NCBI GenBank assembly: GCA_033765345.1
Contig: JANRIC010000153.1
Location: 1-14,717 of the forward strand
Length of the DNA: 14,717 bases
DNA from: JANRIC01 sp033765345
Lineage (GTDB): Bacteria > Bacteroidota > Bacteroidia > Cytophagales > Microscillaceae
Direction: 5' to 3'
A program made the translations under genes and the position numbers. This document shows, in pieces, positions 1 to 7,659 of this stretch (position 1 is the stretch's first letter; each line of letters starts with the position of its first letter). The notes under the pieces are model-generated. The model was not told the DNA's origin and did no database searches. It saw nothing but the letters and a program-made list of their open reading frames with translations.

Positions 1-261
1 AAGCAATTAAGAGAATTAAAGCAATTAAGAGAATTAAAGCAATTAAGAGAATTAAAGCAATTAAGAGAATTAAAGCAATTAAGAGAATTAAAGCAATTAA
101 GAGAATTAAAGCAATTAAGAGAATTAAAGCAATTAAAGCAATTAAAGCAATTAAGAGAATTAAAGCAATTAAGAGAATTAAAGCAATTAAGAGAATTAAA
201 GCAATTAAAGCAATTAAAGCAATTAAAGCAATTAAGAGAATTAAAGCAATTAAGAGAATTG
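1..261. repeat. 9-bp tandem repeat array (29 units, runs off the left edge)
   Basis: The array is built from two nonamers, A = aagcaatta and B = agagaatta. The order is seven AB pairs, then A A AB AB AB, then A A A AB AB, giving 17 A and 12 B units. Every unit is perfect except the last base of the last B. Forward frame 1 is open throughout, encoding K-Q-L / R-E-L triplets, and stops at 316-318, but no start codon is visible. Two reverse frames are also open, so openness alone is not evidence of coding. Degenerate units reappear at about 370-397, after the 106-bp segment. I read it as a non-coding, slippage-prone array; the 3' end of a low-complexity gene from upstream is not excluded. Confidence 0.95.
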
Positions 262-366
262 GTTCTTCTACCGCCTGGCTTGGTGTCTTCACTAAGCCTC
301 CGTTGGGCGAAACTATAGTGCTAGTATTCTCTGAACTGAACAATGCGCTAAAAGCACGGAAGAACC
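261..366. other. 106-bp segment with 8-bp inverted ends, possible small insertion or structured RNA
   Basis: The segment begins ggttcttc (261-268) and ends gaagaacc (359-366), a perfect 8-bp inverted repeat. Nonamer-like sequence lies on both sides: the perfect array to the left and degenerate units (aattaagac, aattaaaag) to the right. Inside, 277-298 forms a 9-bp stem, ggcttggtg / cactaagcc, with one G-T wobble and a TCTT loop. Its base composition is richer in GC than the flanks. This suggests an insertion into the array (MITE-like) or a folded RNA. No target-site duplication is clear, and it does not resemble a tRNA. Confidence 0.35.
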
Positions 367-400
367 AAATAATTAAGACAATTAAAAGAATGAAGATTTA

Positions 401-473
401 TACTCAAACCGAAGTGGTTTTCCGAGATTTTAGCTTTTAAATCATGAATAATCAAGCTAATCAATCAAGAAAA
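401..473 (+). repeat. Dispersed intergenic repeat A, copy 1
   Basis: This segment matches the reverse complement of 11924-12020. Block one (401-421, around aaaccgaagtggtttt) matches at 20 of 21 positions. Block two (425-473, ending in caagctaatcaatcaagaaaa) matches at about 46 of 49. The far copy carries about 27 extra bases between the blocks, including one arm of an inverted repeat. Both copies lie in gene-free DNA. The family is unknown to me. Confidence 0.8.
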
Positions 474-507
474 TCAGGCAAATCACTTCAATCTGGGTAT
501 AATTTCC

Positions 508-3500
508 TTATCGCCTCATATAGGCTTCATCATGGCTTAATAGCGTATTGGCTACTGCGGCCAGGGCTGCCGTTTGAATTTGATCCAGGTTTTGATCTCG
601 GGGGTATTCTCCGATACTGAGCAATTCTTGGGCTTTTTGGGGAAATTTCTCAAAATCTGCCTTTTGTTGGAGGCAGAGTTGTGTGAGAAGCGCAGTTTCC
701 TTAGCTTTAGGTTTTCTTCCGGTCACCAGGCGGAATGCATAGTTTATTTGCTCCTGTACGGTTTTGCCTCCTTCTTTTTGCATTCTTTCGGCAAGCACAC
801 GGGCTGCTTCTACAAATTGCGGGTCATTGAGCAAGACCAGTGCCTGCAAAGGTGTGTTGGTATTTTCACGCTTTACGGTACATACATCCCGATTGGGTGC
901 ATCAAAGGCATTCATGGCTGGATGCGGAGAGGTACGTCGGATGAAGGTGTACATGCTTCGGCGATACAAACTATCGCCTTTGCTAGGGTAGTAATCAAAG
1001 AGTACCTGCGAGAAATTGGCCTTTTCTGTCCAAAGACCTTCGGGCTGGTAGGGTTTCACACTTTTGCCGCCTACTTGTCTGACGAGCAATCCACTGGCTG
1101 CCAGCGCATTATCGCGGATGGTTTCAGCAGATAATCTAAAACTTGCCCCACGAGCCAGATAGAGGTTGGTGGGGTCTTTGTCTCTTTTTTCTTTACTTAC
1201 GATAGAGGATTGGCGGTAAGTAGCCGACAAGACGATCAATTTATGCAGTTTTTTTACATCCCAGCCTGATTCTCTGAACTCTACCGCCAGCCAATCCAGG
1301 AGCTTGGGGTGGGTAGGTAGATTGCCCTGCACGCCGAAATCGTGTGGAGTTTTGACCAGCCCCTGCCCAAAAAACAGTTGCCAGTATCTATTTACGGTCA
1401 CTCTGGCAGTCAGTGGATTTTCTTTTGCAAAAAGCCATTGAGCAAGTCCGAGGCGATTGGGGGGGAGATTTTTGGGGAATGGAAATACTTTATTGGGGGT
1501 AGCGGCTTGTACTTTTTCCAGGGGTGCATCGTACTGCCCTCGATTCAGCACAAAAGTAGGCCGGGGTTTGGGCATATCCTGCATGACCATGATAGCATCT
1601 ATGTCCTTGACAAGATTCAGTTTTTCATGACGGAGTTGGGTGAGTTCTGTAAAAACCTTTTGGTAATCAGCCGCCTGATAAATTTGAGCAAAAGCATCTT
1701 TTTGATCGGCCAACTGAGGAATCCGGCTCAATCTGGCTATTTCGGAAGCGGAAAGTTTTCTTTCAAATAGTTTGATTTCATCCAATTTACCCATAAATAT
1801 GCCATATTCACCCGTAAAAGCCCGAAAGCTACGAGCGATCCTAAGTGGGCGTTTGGAGGGGTAAATGCCTTCAATAGGAGTAATACTTTTGTAAAGATTA
1901 TCCATTTCTACTTGGGAGATGCAAGGTTTGCCATTGATAAAGAGTTTTAGACCCTTTGCCTTACCGGAGCCGTCATAAGAAAAGGCTACGTGTGTCCATT
2001 TTTTGAGAGGGATTTCTTCCTGACTTGTCACCTGTATCAAGTCAGTAGGTAAACAGTGAATCAATCGGGCAGAAAGCCGATTTTTACTATCCAGGAATAA
2101 ATCCCAGCCGCGCCATTGTCCGTTTTTGTCGCCAGAGTTACCGATCAAGGTTTGGGTTTTTTGAGGATTTTTAGCGTAGGTATTGACCCAGAGGCTGACC
2201 GAGAAGGGCTGTGTCATTTCGTAAAGTCCTGCCTCTTTGACTTCAATCAAATCATATTCATCGTCAAACTCAAGGGCATTGCCGAATTTGCCAGTGCTGA
2301 GTGTGGGTTTGCCGTAGCTGTATTGATCGGGATGGTTATCGATAATGAGTTTATTTTTATCTTCTGCACCTTGGGTCTGAAGGCTTTCAAAAGGAAGGTA
2401 GAGGCTATGATCTTTGGGTATTTCGGAAGTAGTTTTCTCCAGATATTCTTTTAATTGACTGAGTTCTTTTTCTGTTAATTGTAGTTCTTTTTCCTGGGCT
2501 TTGATTTTTTGATCAAGAGAAGCAATTTTTTTGTCGGTTTTCTCATCACTGAGCAAAAGCAGTGGGCCATAGTCGCCGTCATCTCCGGTCATGCCCAGTT
2601 CTTTTACTTGATTAAAAAAAGCAGACATCTGGTAATATTCTTTTTGAGAGATGGGGTCGTATTTATGATCGTGGCAGCGGGCGCATTCCATGGTGAGTCC
2701 TAAGAAAGCGGTGGCAGTGGTGTTGGTTCTATCAAAAACGTACAACAAGCGAAACTCTTCGTCGATGACTCCACCTTCGGCAGTCATGGGGTGATTGCGA
2801 TGAAAAGCCGTAGCGAGGATTTGCTCTTTGGAAGCCTTGGGGAGTAGGTCACCGGCGAGTTGCCAGGTAACAAACTGATCATAAGGCATGTTTTTTTTGA
2901 ATGCCCGGATCACCCAATCGCGCCAGGGCCACATATTCCGCCAGCCGTCGGCGTGCATTCCGTGTGAATCGGCATATCGGGCTACATCCATCCATTCCAT
3001 AGCCATACGTTCGGCGTAGGCATCCGATTGAAGGAGGCGGTCTACCACTTTTTCGTAGGCATTCGGCGATTTATCTGCTAGGAATTGATCCATTGCGCTG
3101 ATGCTTGGAGGGAGTCCGGTAAGGTCAAGATAAACCCTACGCAGGAGGCGTTCTTTGTCGGCTTCTGGGTTGGGGGAGAGTTTTTCTTCTTCCAGTTTTT
3201 CATAGATAAAGTGATCAATTGGATTTTGAATCTTCCAAGATTTATCTTTGAGAGCAGGGATTTGAGGTTTTTCGGGAGCGATAAAAGCCCAGTGTTCTTT
3301 CCATTCAGCACCTTGTTCAATCCATTTGGCGATGAGTGCCAGTTCTTTGGGGCTAAGGCTGAGGTTAGATTCGGCGGGAGGCATTAGTTTTTCAGGGTCG
3401 TGACTGATCATTCTTTGGAAAGCCAAGCTCTTAGAGAGATTTCCTTTGACAAATGCTTTCCCTTCTCCACTTTCAAGAGCGGCAAAAGCCCCTTCCTCAG

Positions 3501-3720
3501 TATCGAGGCGAAGATTGGCTTTGCGGGCATTTTTGTCGGGTCCGTGGCAAGCCCAGCAGCGGTCAGCCAGGATAGGGCGAATGTGGAGGTTAAAATCTAT
3601 TTCCTGGGGGAGAGATGCATAGACTTGAGCCACTTCCTGGGGAAGTTTGGTGCTGCACTGAGAGAAAACAACTAAAAAAAACCAGCTAAAATGATAAAAC
3701 CTGAATATTTTGTGTGTCAT
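508..3720 (-). CDS. Secreted PSCyt1-PSCyt2-LamG-PSD1 multidomain protein (DUF1549/DUF1553 family)
   Basis: This is a 1070-residue exported protein. Its N-terminus is hydrophobic and ends FSQC-STK (Cys22), a loose lipoprotein signal. Domain order: PSCyt1 cytochrome c-like domain with haem motif CWACH (Cys55, Cys58, His59); PSCyt2/DUF1549 from about residue 165, with a second motif CARCH (346-350) followed by DHKYDP; a coiled coil at about 392-430; a LamG/concanavalin-like domain at about 438-660 (GNALEFDDEYDLIEV, FSVSLWVN); and PSD1/DUF1553 from about 755 to the C-terminus (NPLTARVTVNRYWQLFFGQG). The family is abundant in Planctomycetes and present in Bacteroidota and Verrucomicrobia. Its exact reaction is not established, but a periplasmic or surface redox role linked to polysaccharide use is often proposed. 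A DUF1501 gene usually accompanies such proteins; downstream here there are only repeats. The ATG at 3720 gives the full signal peptide. Confidence 0.93.
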   Translation of the reverse strand: MTHKIFRFYHFSWFFLVVFSQCSTKLPQEVAQVYASLPQEIDFNLHIRPILADRCWACHGPDKNARKANLRLDTEEGAFAALESGEGKAFVKGNLSKSLAFQRMISHDPEKLMPPAESNLSLSPKELALIAKWIEQGAEWKEHWAFIAPEKPQIPALKDKSWKIQNPIDHFIYEKLEEEKLSPNPEADKERLLRRVYLDLTGLPPSISAMDQFLADKSPNAYEKVVDRLLQSDAYAERMAMEWMDVARYADSHGMHADGWRNMWPWRDWVIRAFKKNMPYDQFVTWQLAGDLLPKASKEQILATAFHRNHPMTAEGGVIDEEFRLLYVFDRTNTTATAFLGLTMECARCHDHKYDPISQKEYYQMSAFFNQVKELGMTGDDGDYGPLLLLSDEKTDKKIASLDQKIKAQEKELQLTEKELSQLKEYLEKTTSEIPKDHSLYLPFESLQTQGAEDKNKLIIDNHPDQYSYGKPTLSTGKFGNALEFDDEYDLIEVKEAGLYEMTQPFSVSLWVNTYAKNPQKTQTLIGNSGDKNGQWRGWDLFLDSKNRLSARLIHCLPTDLIQVTSQEEIPLKKWTHVAFSYDGSGKAKGLKLFINGKPCISQVEMDNLYKSITPIEGIYPSKRPLRIARSFRAFTGEYGIFMGKLDEIKLFERKLSASEIARLSRIPQLADQKDAFAQIYQAADYQKVFTELTQLRHEKLNLVKDIDAIMVMQDMPKPRPTFVLNRGQYDAPLEKVQAATPNKVFPFPKNLPPNRLGLAQWLFAKENPLTARVTVNRYWQLFFGQGLVKTPHDFGVQGNLPTHPKLLDWLAVEFRESGWDVKKLHKLIVLSATYRQSSIVSKEKRDKDPTNLYLARGASFRLSAETIRDNALAASGLLVRQVGGKSVKPYQPEGLWTEKANFSQVLFDYYPSKGDSLYRRSMYTFIRRTSPHPAMNAFDAPNRDVCTVKRENTNTPLQALVLLNDPQFVEAARVLAERMQKEGGKTVQEQINYAFRLVTGRKPKAKETALLTQLCLQQKADFEKFPQKAQELLSIGEYPRDQNLDQIQTAALAAVANTLLSHDEAYMRR

Positions 3721-3750
3721 GCTCTATGCGAATTTTTTATAAATTTCTAT

Positions 3751-3772
3751 TAAATTTCATAGAATTCAAAAT
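3751..3772 (-). promoter_or_regulatory. Leader motif shared with the 6459-7526 gene
   Basis: On the plus strand the motif contains taaatttcatagaa, identical to 7530-7543, and 20 of 22 positions match overall (7530-7551). On the minus strand it reads TTTGA[A/T]TTCTATGAAATTTA and sits about 30 bp upstream of the ATG at 3720. The TTTG could be a Bacteroidota -33 element, but no good TANNTTTG box follows at the right spacing. The function is unknown. Confidence 0.3.
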
Positions 3773-4041
3773 CTCAGGGCTAATATTTCAGGTTTATTTT
3801 AAGGAATTGTACAAATACAACCCAAACCAATACAATATTGATTTATATAGAAAAACCGAAAACACTTTTGCACCATGTCATCACTTGCCTTAGTGGAGGC
3901 ATACAAAAATGCAAAGCATAAGAGCAAAATGCTTAGAAAAAATATGGTTCTCTTTCTGACTATGGATGTAGGAATGAACAAATACATATATTTCTTAAAA
4001 ACGACCAATAAAAGATAAGTGCATTCACTTTTTGGTAAATT

Positions 4042-4089
4042 TTGCCACGAATGCACGAATAAGGGCGTTTATTCGTGCATTCGTGGCAA
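4042..4089. repeat. Perfect 21-bp stem hairpin (cacgaatgcacgaat palindrome)
   Basis: The left arm 4042-4062 (ttgccacgaatgcacgaat plus aa) is perfectly complementary to 4069-4089, with a 6-nt loop (gggcgt). No U-tract follows, so it is not a standard terminator. From memory, intergenic palindromes of the cacgaat type recur in Bacteroidota and some other phyla. It is probably a dispersed palindromic repeat, or an mRNA-processing or stability hairpin. Confidence 0.85.
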
Positions 4090-4201
4090 CCCTTCCCTTA
4101 AGTTTTTAGCGTATATTCTAATCATTTAAAATAATCCACAAAATTTGTCAGTGAACCATAATTAATAATGACAAACCAAAAAATATATAAGTTTTAAAAA
4201 T

Positions 4202-4347
4202 AAAATATATACATTGTTTTGTAAAAATACTTTTTCATTTTTAAAATATATACTTGCGAGTTCGCAACAGTCTATTTTATTTTTAAAATATATACTTGCG
4301 AGTTCGCAACAGTCCATTTTATTTTGAAAATATATGCTTGCGAGTTT
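4202..4347. repeat. 42-bp tandem repeat, about 3.5 units
   Basis: Units start at 4202, 4243, 4285 and 4327, each with aaaatatat. The second and third are 42 bp and differ at only two positions. The first (41 bp) and the last (partial) are diverged. Units two and three carry a small dyad, ttgcga-gt-tcgcaa, and end in a T-rich tract. Regular spacing with an internal dyad resembles a protein-binding array, but no partner is identifiable and a neutral tandem duplication is equally possible. Confidence 0.85.
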
Positions 4348-4509
4348 ATAATAACTTATTATATGTCAGAAGTGTATTGTATTTTTTTAAATCTTTCCCT
4401 GATTGACGCAAAGATGGCTAAATAATAAAAAAATTAACTTAGGGTAAAAGTTTTCTTGTGCCAAGCATTTAGAAAGCGTCCGTTTTCTACTGAAGTTAAA
4501 AAATCTAAG

Positions 4510-4567
4510 CTGCCCAAGAAGCCAAGCATAAACCCGAATTCTGCATCCAAAGCCTTTCAGGTTTTTA
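4510..4567 (-). repeat. Dispersed intergenic repeat B, copy 1
   Basis: The sequence ctgcccaagaagcc, then aagcataaacccg, then gcatccaaagcctttcaggtttt matches the reverse complement of 12026-12084 at roughly three quarters of positions. Conserved blocks are ctttggat, ttcgggttt and ttgggcag. Its left part also matches the last 26 bp of the window, sharing aagcataaacccg exactly. It lies about 100 bp upstream of the next gene. Confidence 0.65.
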
Positions 4568-4668
4568 TATAAAAATCCAGTTATTTTACAAAGAATATTT
4601 TATCTTGGGCTTTCGTAGGGAGAACGTCCCAAACCCTGGTACGAACCTTTTTAGCAAATCAACACTCT

Positions 4669-6432
4669 ATGTTATTTATCTTCATCATCTGGTTATATAT
4701 AGCTTTTGTTTCCTATATTTTAGGAAGTTTTGTACTAAAACTAAGTTTTCGTTTTTTACAAATCTCTGTCGGACAAATGGATAATTTTCCGATCATTTCT
4801 TTAATTGGTCTAGGGTATTTGTCTGTGATTTGTAACGTGCTGTCTTTATTTATGCCCATGCGCCTGATGGCTCACCTCATTGTTTTAAGCCTTCTTTTAG
4901 CCATACTTCTAGGAAATTATAAGCATTTATGGCAAAATATTCAAAGTTATTTTGGGCAGTTTCAAGGGAGGACACGAATACTACTCGCTGTTTTTTTTAC
5001 GTTTTTGGCAGTACAATCCTTACCGATTAGCTATCGAACCGACGAATCCAGTTATTATATCCAGACCATCCGATGGATGGAGCAGTACCCAGTCATCATG
5101 GGCTTGGGCAATATTGCGCCTTGTTATTCTTATAATTCCAGTTGGCACCTCTTATGTGCTTTTTTTAGATGTAGCTTTTTGGGTTTTGATAACTTATTCA
5201 ATGACTTAAACGGCTATTTGTATGGGATGATTTTTCTTTATGCCTTGCCTGGTATACAACTCTTGGGTAGGGGTTCTGCACGGTTTCGTGAATTGACCAA
5301 AATAGCCGTAATTGTGCTAGGGTATTTTTTGATGCGAGGGGTGGTGGCCACGATTACGGCAGATATGGCTGTGGCCTTTTTTGTATGGTTGATACTTACT
5401 TTATGGTTTGAAGAGTTGCTTTTTCAGGAAAAAAACTCATCTTGGGTATACCTCGTTTCCTTAGCTTTGTTTGTTTTTACGATCAAACTTTCGGCGATTT
5501 TATTGACTCTGGTTCCCTTTTATTTTTTTTGGAAAAGTATCTATTTACAAAAAATCAGACAGGCTTTGTATATTTCAGCCCTTTGTTTGATTTTTTGTGT
5601 GCCTTATTTTACCAAAAACGTACTTTCCTCAGGGTATTTGTTAAGTCCTATGACTATGATAGATGTATTTGAAGTAGATTGGAAAGTGCCCAAAGCATTG
5701 GATCAAGGAGGTTTAATAGGTTTTGATTATCTTTTGGAGCCTTATCTGACAGGGATCACACACCAAAGAGAATTGCTTGAGGATGAAGAAGGCAAACTTA
5801 CGATTGTCGGTAAAAGGCTGACTTTCAAAGAATTGATTATAGAAAATCTAATAGGCTTAAATCTATATAGTCTACTTTTTATAGGTAGTATAGTGCTTGT
5901 GGTTATCATCCATGCCATATTATGGATTAAAAAACCTCCCTATTTCAGGCAAATCAGCCTAGAAAGCGACTTTAGGATGCTCTTTATGATGATGTACCTG
6001 GGTATATTGTTTATCCTATTTTTAATTCCAAGTTGGAAAACAGCACAATTTAGGATCGGGATGGGTTTTTTGTTGTTTTATATTAGTTCTACGCTTCCGG
6101 TTTTATTTTTTCTCATCCAAGAAAAATACCAAAAACGTGCTGCTTACGTCTTGTATGTTTTCATTATCTTGCTGGTGATCAAAAATTTATACAATGTGGA
6201 GGATAAGCCTTTTCTTTTTCAAAACTATTGGCTTTATCCACCGAAATACCCTGAAGTTCCTACCCAAAAAACGAAGGTGGGGAATATTACTTTTTATGTA
6301 GTTATTCAGAATGAGCTTCCGAAAGAAATACAATGTTGGGGCAGTGAGATTCCTTGTTATTCGGAGTATCCAACCTGGATTGAAGCCCGAGGTGATGGCA
6401 TCAAAGATGGGTTCAGATGGAAAAAAAAGTAA
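4669..6432 (+). CDS. Polytopic inner-membrane protein, GT-C glycosyltransferase-like, function unknown
   Basis: This 587-residue protein is very hydrophobic, with about 11-13 predicted membrane segments. The first begins at the N-terminus, with no cleavable signal. After the first three or four helices comes a soluble loop at about 123-165 with acidic and aromatic residues (SYRTDESSYYIQTIRW, then SYNSSWHLL). This placement resembles the first extracytoplasmic loop of GT-C glycosyltransferases, where an acidic residue is catalytic. A second large loop lies at about 340-400. After the last helix a soluble tail of about 75 residues contains two Cys (IQCWGSEIPCYSEYP). It resembles the LIC_10190-type uncharacterised membrane proteins as I remember them, but I cannot confirm this. 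The ATG at 4669 opens the first helix; no SD is seen, which is normal for this phylum. It stands alone, with no sugar-transfer genes nearby. Confidence 0.85.
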   Translation: MLFIFIIWLYIAFVSYILGSFVLKLSFRFLQISVGQMDNFPIISLIGLGYLSVICNVLSLFMPMRLMAHLIVLSLLLAILLGNYKHLWQNIQSYFGQFQGRTRILLAVFFTFLAVQSLPISYRTDESSYYIQTIRWMEQYPVIMGLGNIAPCYSYNSSWHLLCAFFRCSFLGFDNLFNDLNGYLYGMIFLYALPGIQLLGRGSARFRELTKIAVIVLGYFLMRGVVATITADMAVAFFVWLILTLWFEELLFQEKNSSWVYLVSLALFVFTIKLSAILLTLVPFYFFWKSIYLQKIRQALYISALCLIFCVPYFTKNVLSSGYLLSPMTMIDVFEVDWKVPKALDQGGLIGFDYLLEPYLTGITHQRELLEDEEGKLTIVGKRLTFKELIIENLIGLNLYSLLFIGSIVLVVIIHAILWIKKPPYFRQISLESDFRMLFMMMYLGILFILFLIPSWKTAQFRIGMGFLLFYISSTLPVLFFLIQEKYQKRAAYVLYVFIILLVIKNLYNVEDKPFLFQNYWLYPPKYPEVPTQKTKVGNITFYVVIQNELPKEIQCWGSEIPCYSEYPTWIEARGDGIKDGFRWKKK

Positions 6433-6458
6433 AAAAGGATACAACAAATAAGCAGAGC

Positions 6459-7526
6459 CTACTGCTTCTCTGCATAAAAAGCTTGGCGTATCTCTACCAA
6501 AACCCTTTCAAGTCCTTCCACGTCAGGGTTTTCAGGGAGCTGGGATTCCGAATATGCCTTTTCCAGTTGTTCTATGCTGGTTTCGGCCATGTGCACGAGT
6601 TCTTCGTATTCGTAATGCCCTTCTCTGATTTTAAACAAAAACTCCTTGTCTGGTCGCTGTACGATGATCTGCCCACGAAGGGCGATCTCGTTAGCCATCT
6701 CAAGCAGGCGGAAGGTATGCATCATATTTTTGGCATCGTAGTTTTTGCCGTGTGTAAGCGTATTTTCATACCGCACTTCGTTTCTTTGCGCTACCCATTC
6801 CCAATATTCGCGATAGTCTTTGCAATAGGAAGCATACCCTTCTTGATTAAAATAAAGGTATGAAATAGCCGTTTCTTCCTCAGGAACAGAGCTTAAAGCG
6901 ACATCCTGGGCATTTTCAGAACGCATAATACCCTGGTAGCCCCAAGTCATTTTTGCGTCATAAAATAAAGCATATAAATTTTTGATATGCGGAATATTGA
7001 CCAAACCACAGCGATCTTGTGAAAAACCACGTATTTTGAGCCAGGTTTGGACAGGCAGGCTTCCCTGATTGTGCGTGACATAACAAAAGTCAAGAATGTT
7101 TTTACGGGTTTTATCTACCGGGTTGAGGATTTTTTTATTCAAACCCCGGGCTTTTTTGACCTGTGTCATGGCATAACCTGCGAAAGTATGACGGCATAGT
7201 TTGGATAAAATAGATACCTGATGAAATTTTTCGTACAAAGGATGTTTATACAAAATACATTCAGAAGGAATATTTAATAATTCAAGTACATTTGGATTAT
7301 TTTTTGAGAGGAGTTCAACAAACCTTCTTAATTCATAATAAACCGTATCCTGAGTAGCATCGCTGACCTGGTCTGGGGCATGAAGCCCATACAAAGTAGA
7401 TTGTGGCATCACGAAAACACCCCGAATATCTGTATCGGATTGTGGAGTAGATAGTCCGTAAGCCTTGCTACCGCTGATACACTCAAACAAAATCAGTTGT
7501 TTTTGTTTTAAATCTTCGATATTCAT
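6459..7526 (-). CDS. RlaP/YcgL-family predicted nucleotidyltransferase (COG3541-like)
   Basis: This 355-residue cytoplasmic protein shows the polymerase-beta-type nucleotidyltransferase signature near its N-terminus. GS at residues 19-20 (GSKAYGLSTPQSDTDIRG) is followed by Asp31 and Asp33, the metal-binding pair. The rest is an all-helical region with conserved-looking blocks (CYVTHNQGSLPVQTW, KNMMHTFRLLEMANEIA). Length and motif fit the YcgL/RlaP family (PF10127), which comparative genomics has associated with RNA repair; substrates are unproven. No RNA ligase, RtcB or Ro60 gene is adjacent. It converges on the membrane-protein gene with 26 bp between stops and is divergent from the PorE-like gene. 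The ATG at 7526 immediately precedes the fold's first strand, so the start is likely right. Confidence 0.88.
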   Translation of the reverse strand: MNIEDLKQKQLILFECISGSKAYGLSTPQSDTDIRGVFVMPQSTLYGLHAPDQVSDATQDTVYYELRRFVELLSKNNPNVLELLNIPSECILYKHPLYEKFHQVSILSKLCRHTFAGYAMTQVKKARGLNKKILNPVDKTRKNILDFCYVTHNQGSLPVQTWLKIRGFSQDRCGLVNIPHIKNLYALFYDAKMTWGYQGIMRSENAQDVALSSVPEEETAISYLYFNQEGYASYCKDYREYWEWVAQRNEVRYENTLTHGKNYDAKNMMHTFRLLEMANEIALRGQIIVQRPDKEFLFKIREGHYEYEELVHMAETSIEQLEKAYSESQLPENPDVEGLERVLVEIRQAFYAEKQ

Positions 7527-7529
7527 AAA

Positions 7530-7551
7530 TAAATTTCATAGAAATCAAAAA
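7530..7551 (-). promoter_or_regulatory. Leader motif shared with the 508-3720 gene
   Basis: This is the second copy of the motif at 3751-3772, here only 4 bp from the minus-strand ATG. It would therefore lie in the 5' leader and act on translation or as an operator, if it acts at all. Confidence 0.3.
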
Positions 7552-7565
7552 GCTGTTTATTTTTG
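7534..7565 (+). promoter_or_regulatory. Weak candidate promoter for the PorE-like gene
   Basis: TATTTTTG at 7558-7565 fits the Bacteroidota -7 consensus TANNTTTG. TTTC at 7534-7537, 20 bp upstream, is one base off the -33 TTTG box. Transcription would start near 7572, leaving a leader of nearly 90 nt that contains the 13-bp direct repeat. Confidence 0.25.
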
Positions 7566-7592
7566 AAATATTCCGTAGAAAATATACACACG

Positions 7593-7618
7593 ATTGGATC
7601 ACTCAATTGGATCACTCA
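7593..7618. repeat. 13-bp direct repeat (two copies) in the divergent leader
   Basis: attggatcactca occurs at 7593-7605 and again, head to tail, at 7606-7618, followed by aatat. It lies between the divergent 6459-7526 and 7660-9705 genes and could be a regulator site, but two copies can also arise by slippage. Confidence 0.6.
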
Positions 7619-7659
7619 ATATATGTAAAACAAATGACAACCACTATTAATTAAATGGT

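Larger units (their letters stand above)
3721..4668. other. Gene-free divergent intergenic region (about 950 bp)
   Basis: This AT-rich region lies between two divergently transcribed genes. It holds a motif shared with another gene's leader (3751-3772), a perfect 21-bp hairpin (4042-4089), a 42-bp tandem repeat (4202-4347) and a copy of dispersed repeat B (4510-4567). I see no convincing gene. A minus-strand frame at 3799-4056 starts with GTG inside the hairpin and was rejected. No promoter for either flanking gene is clear. Confidence 0.8.

Noticed and set aside
1..261. CRISPR array
   Set aside because: Units are 9 bp and contiguous, with no spacers of constant length and no cas genes.
1..318. 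Forward frame encoding KQL/REL triplets as a coiled-coil protein
   Set aside because: There is no start codon, a 3-residue period does not make a heptad coiled coil, and two reverse frames are equally open; a non-coding array is simpler.
261..366. tRNA-like gene suggested by the 8-bp closing stem
   Set aside because: There is no T-arm GTTC consensus, no cloverleaf arms and no CCA; the length and internal stems do not fit.
574..1134. 186-residue plus-strand frame and the other plus-strand frames inside 508-3720
   Set aside because: They are antisense shadows of the PSCyt/PSD1 gene, which has clear domains across its full length.
3799..4056. 85-residue minus-strand open frame with a hydrophobic stretch
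   Set aside because: It starts with GTG inside the 21-bp palindrome, has no recognisable domain, and has low-complexity AT-driven composition; it is probably chance.
4202..4347. Replication iterons or a CRISPR array
   Set aside because: There is no initiator gene, no DnaA-box cluster and no unique spacers; the units are head-to-tail repeats.
6417..6863. 148-residue plus-strand frame at the end of the membrane-protein gene
   Set aside because: It is antisense to the nucleotidyltransferase gene and has no recognisable motif.
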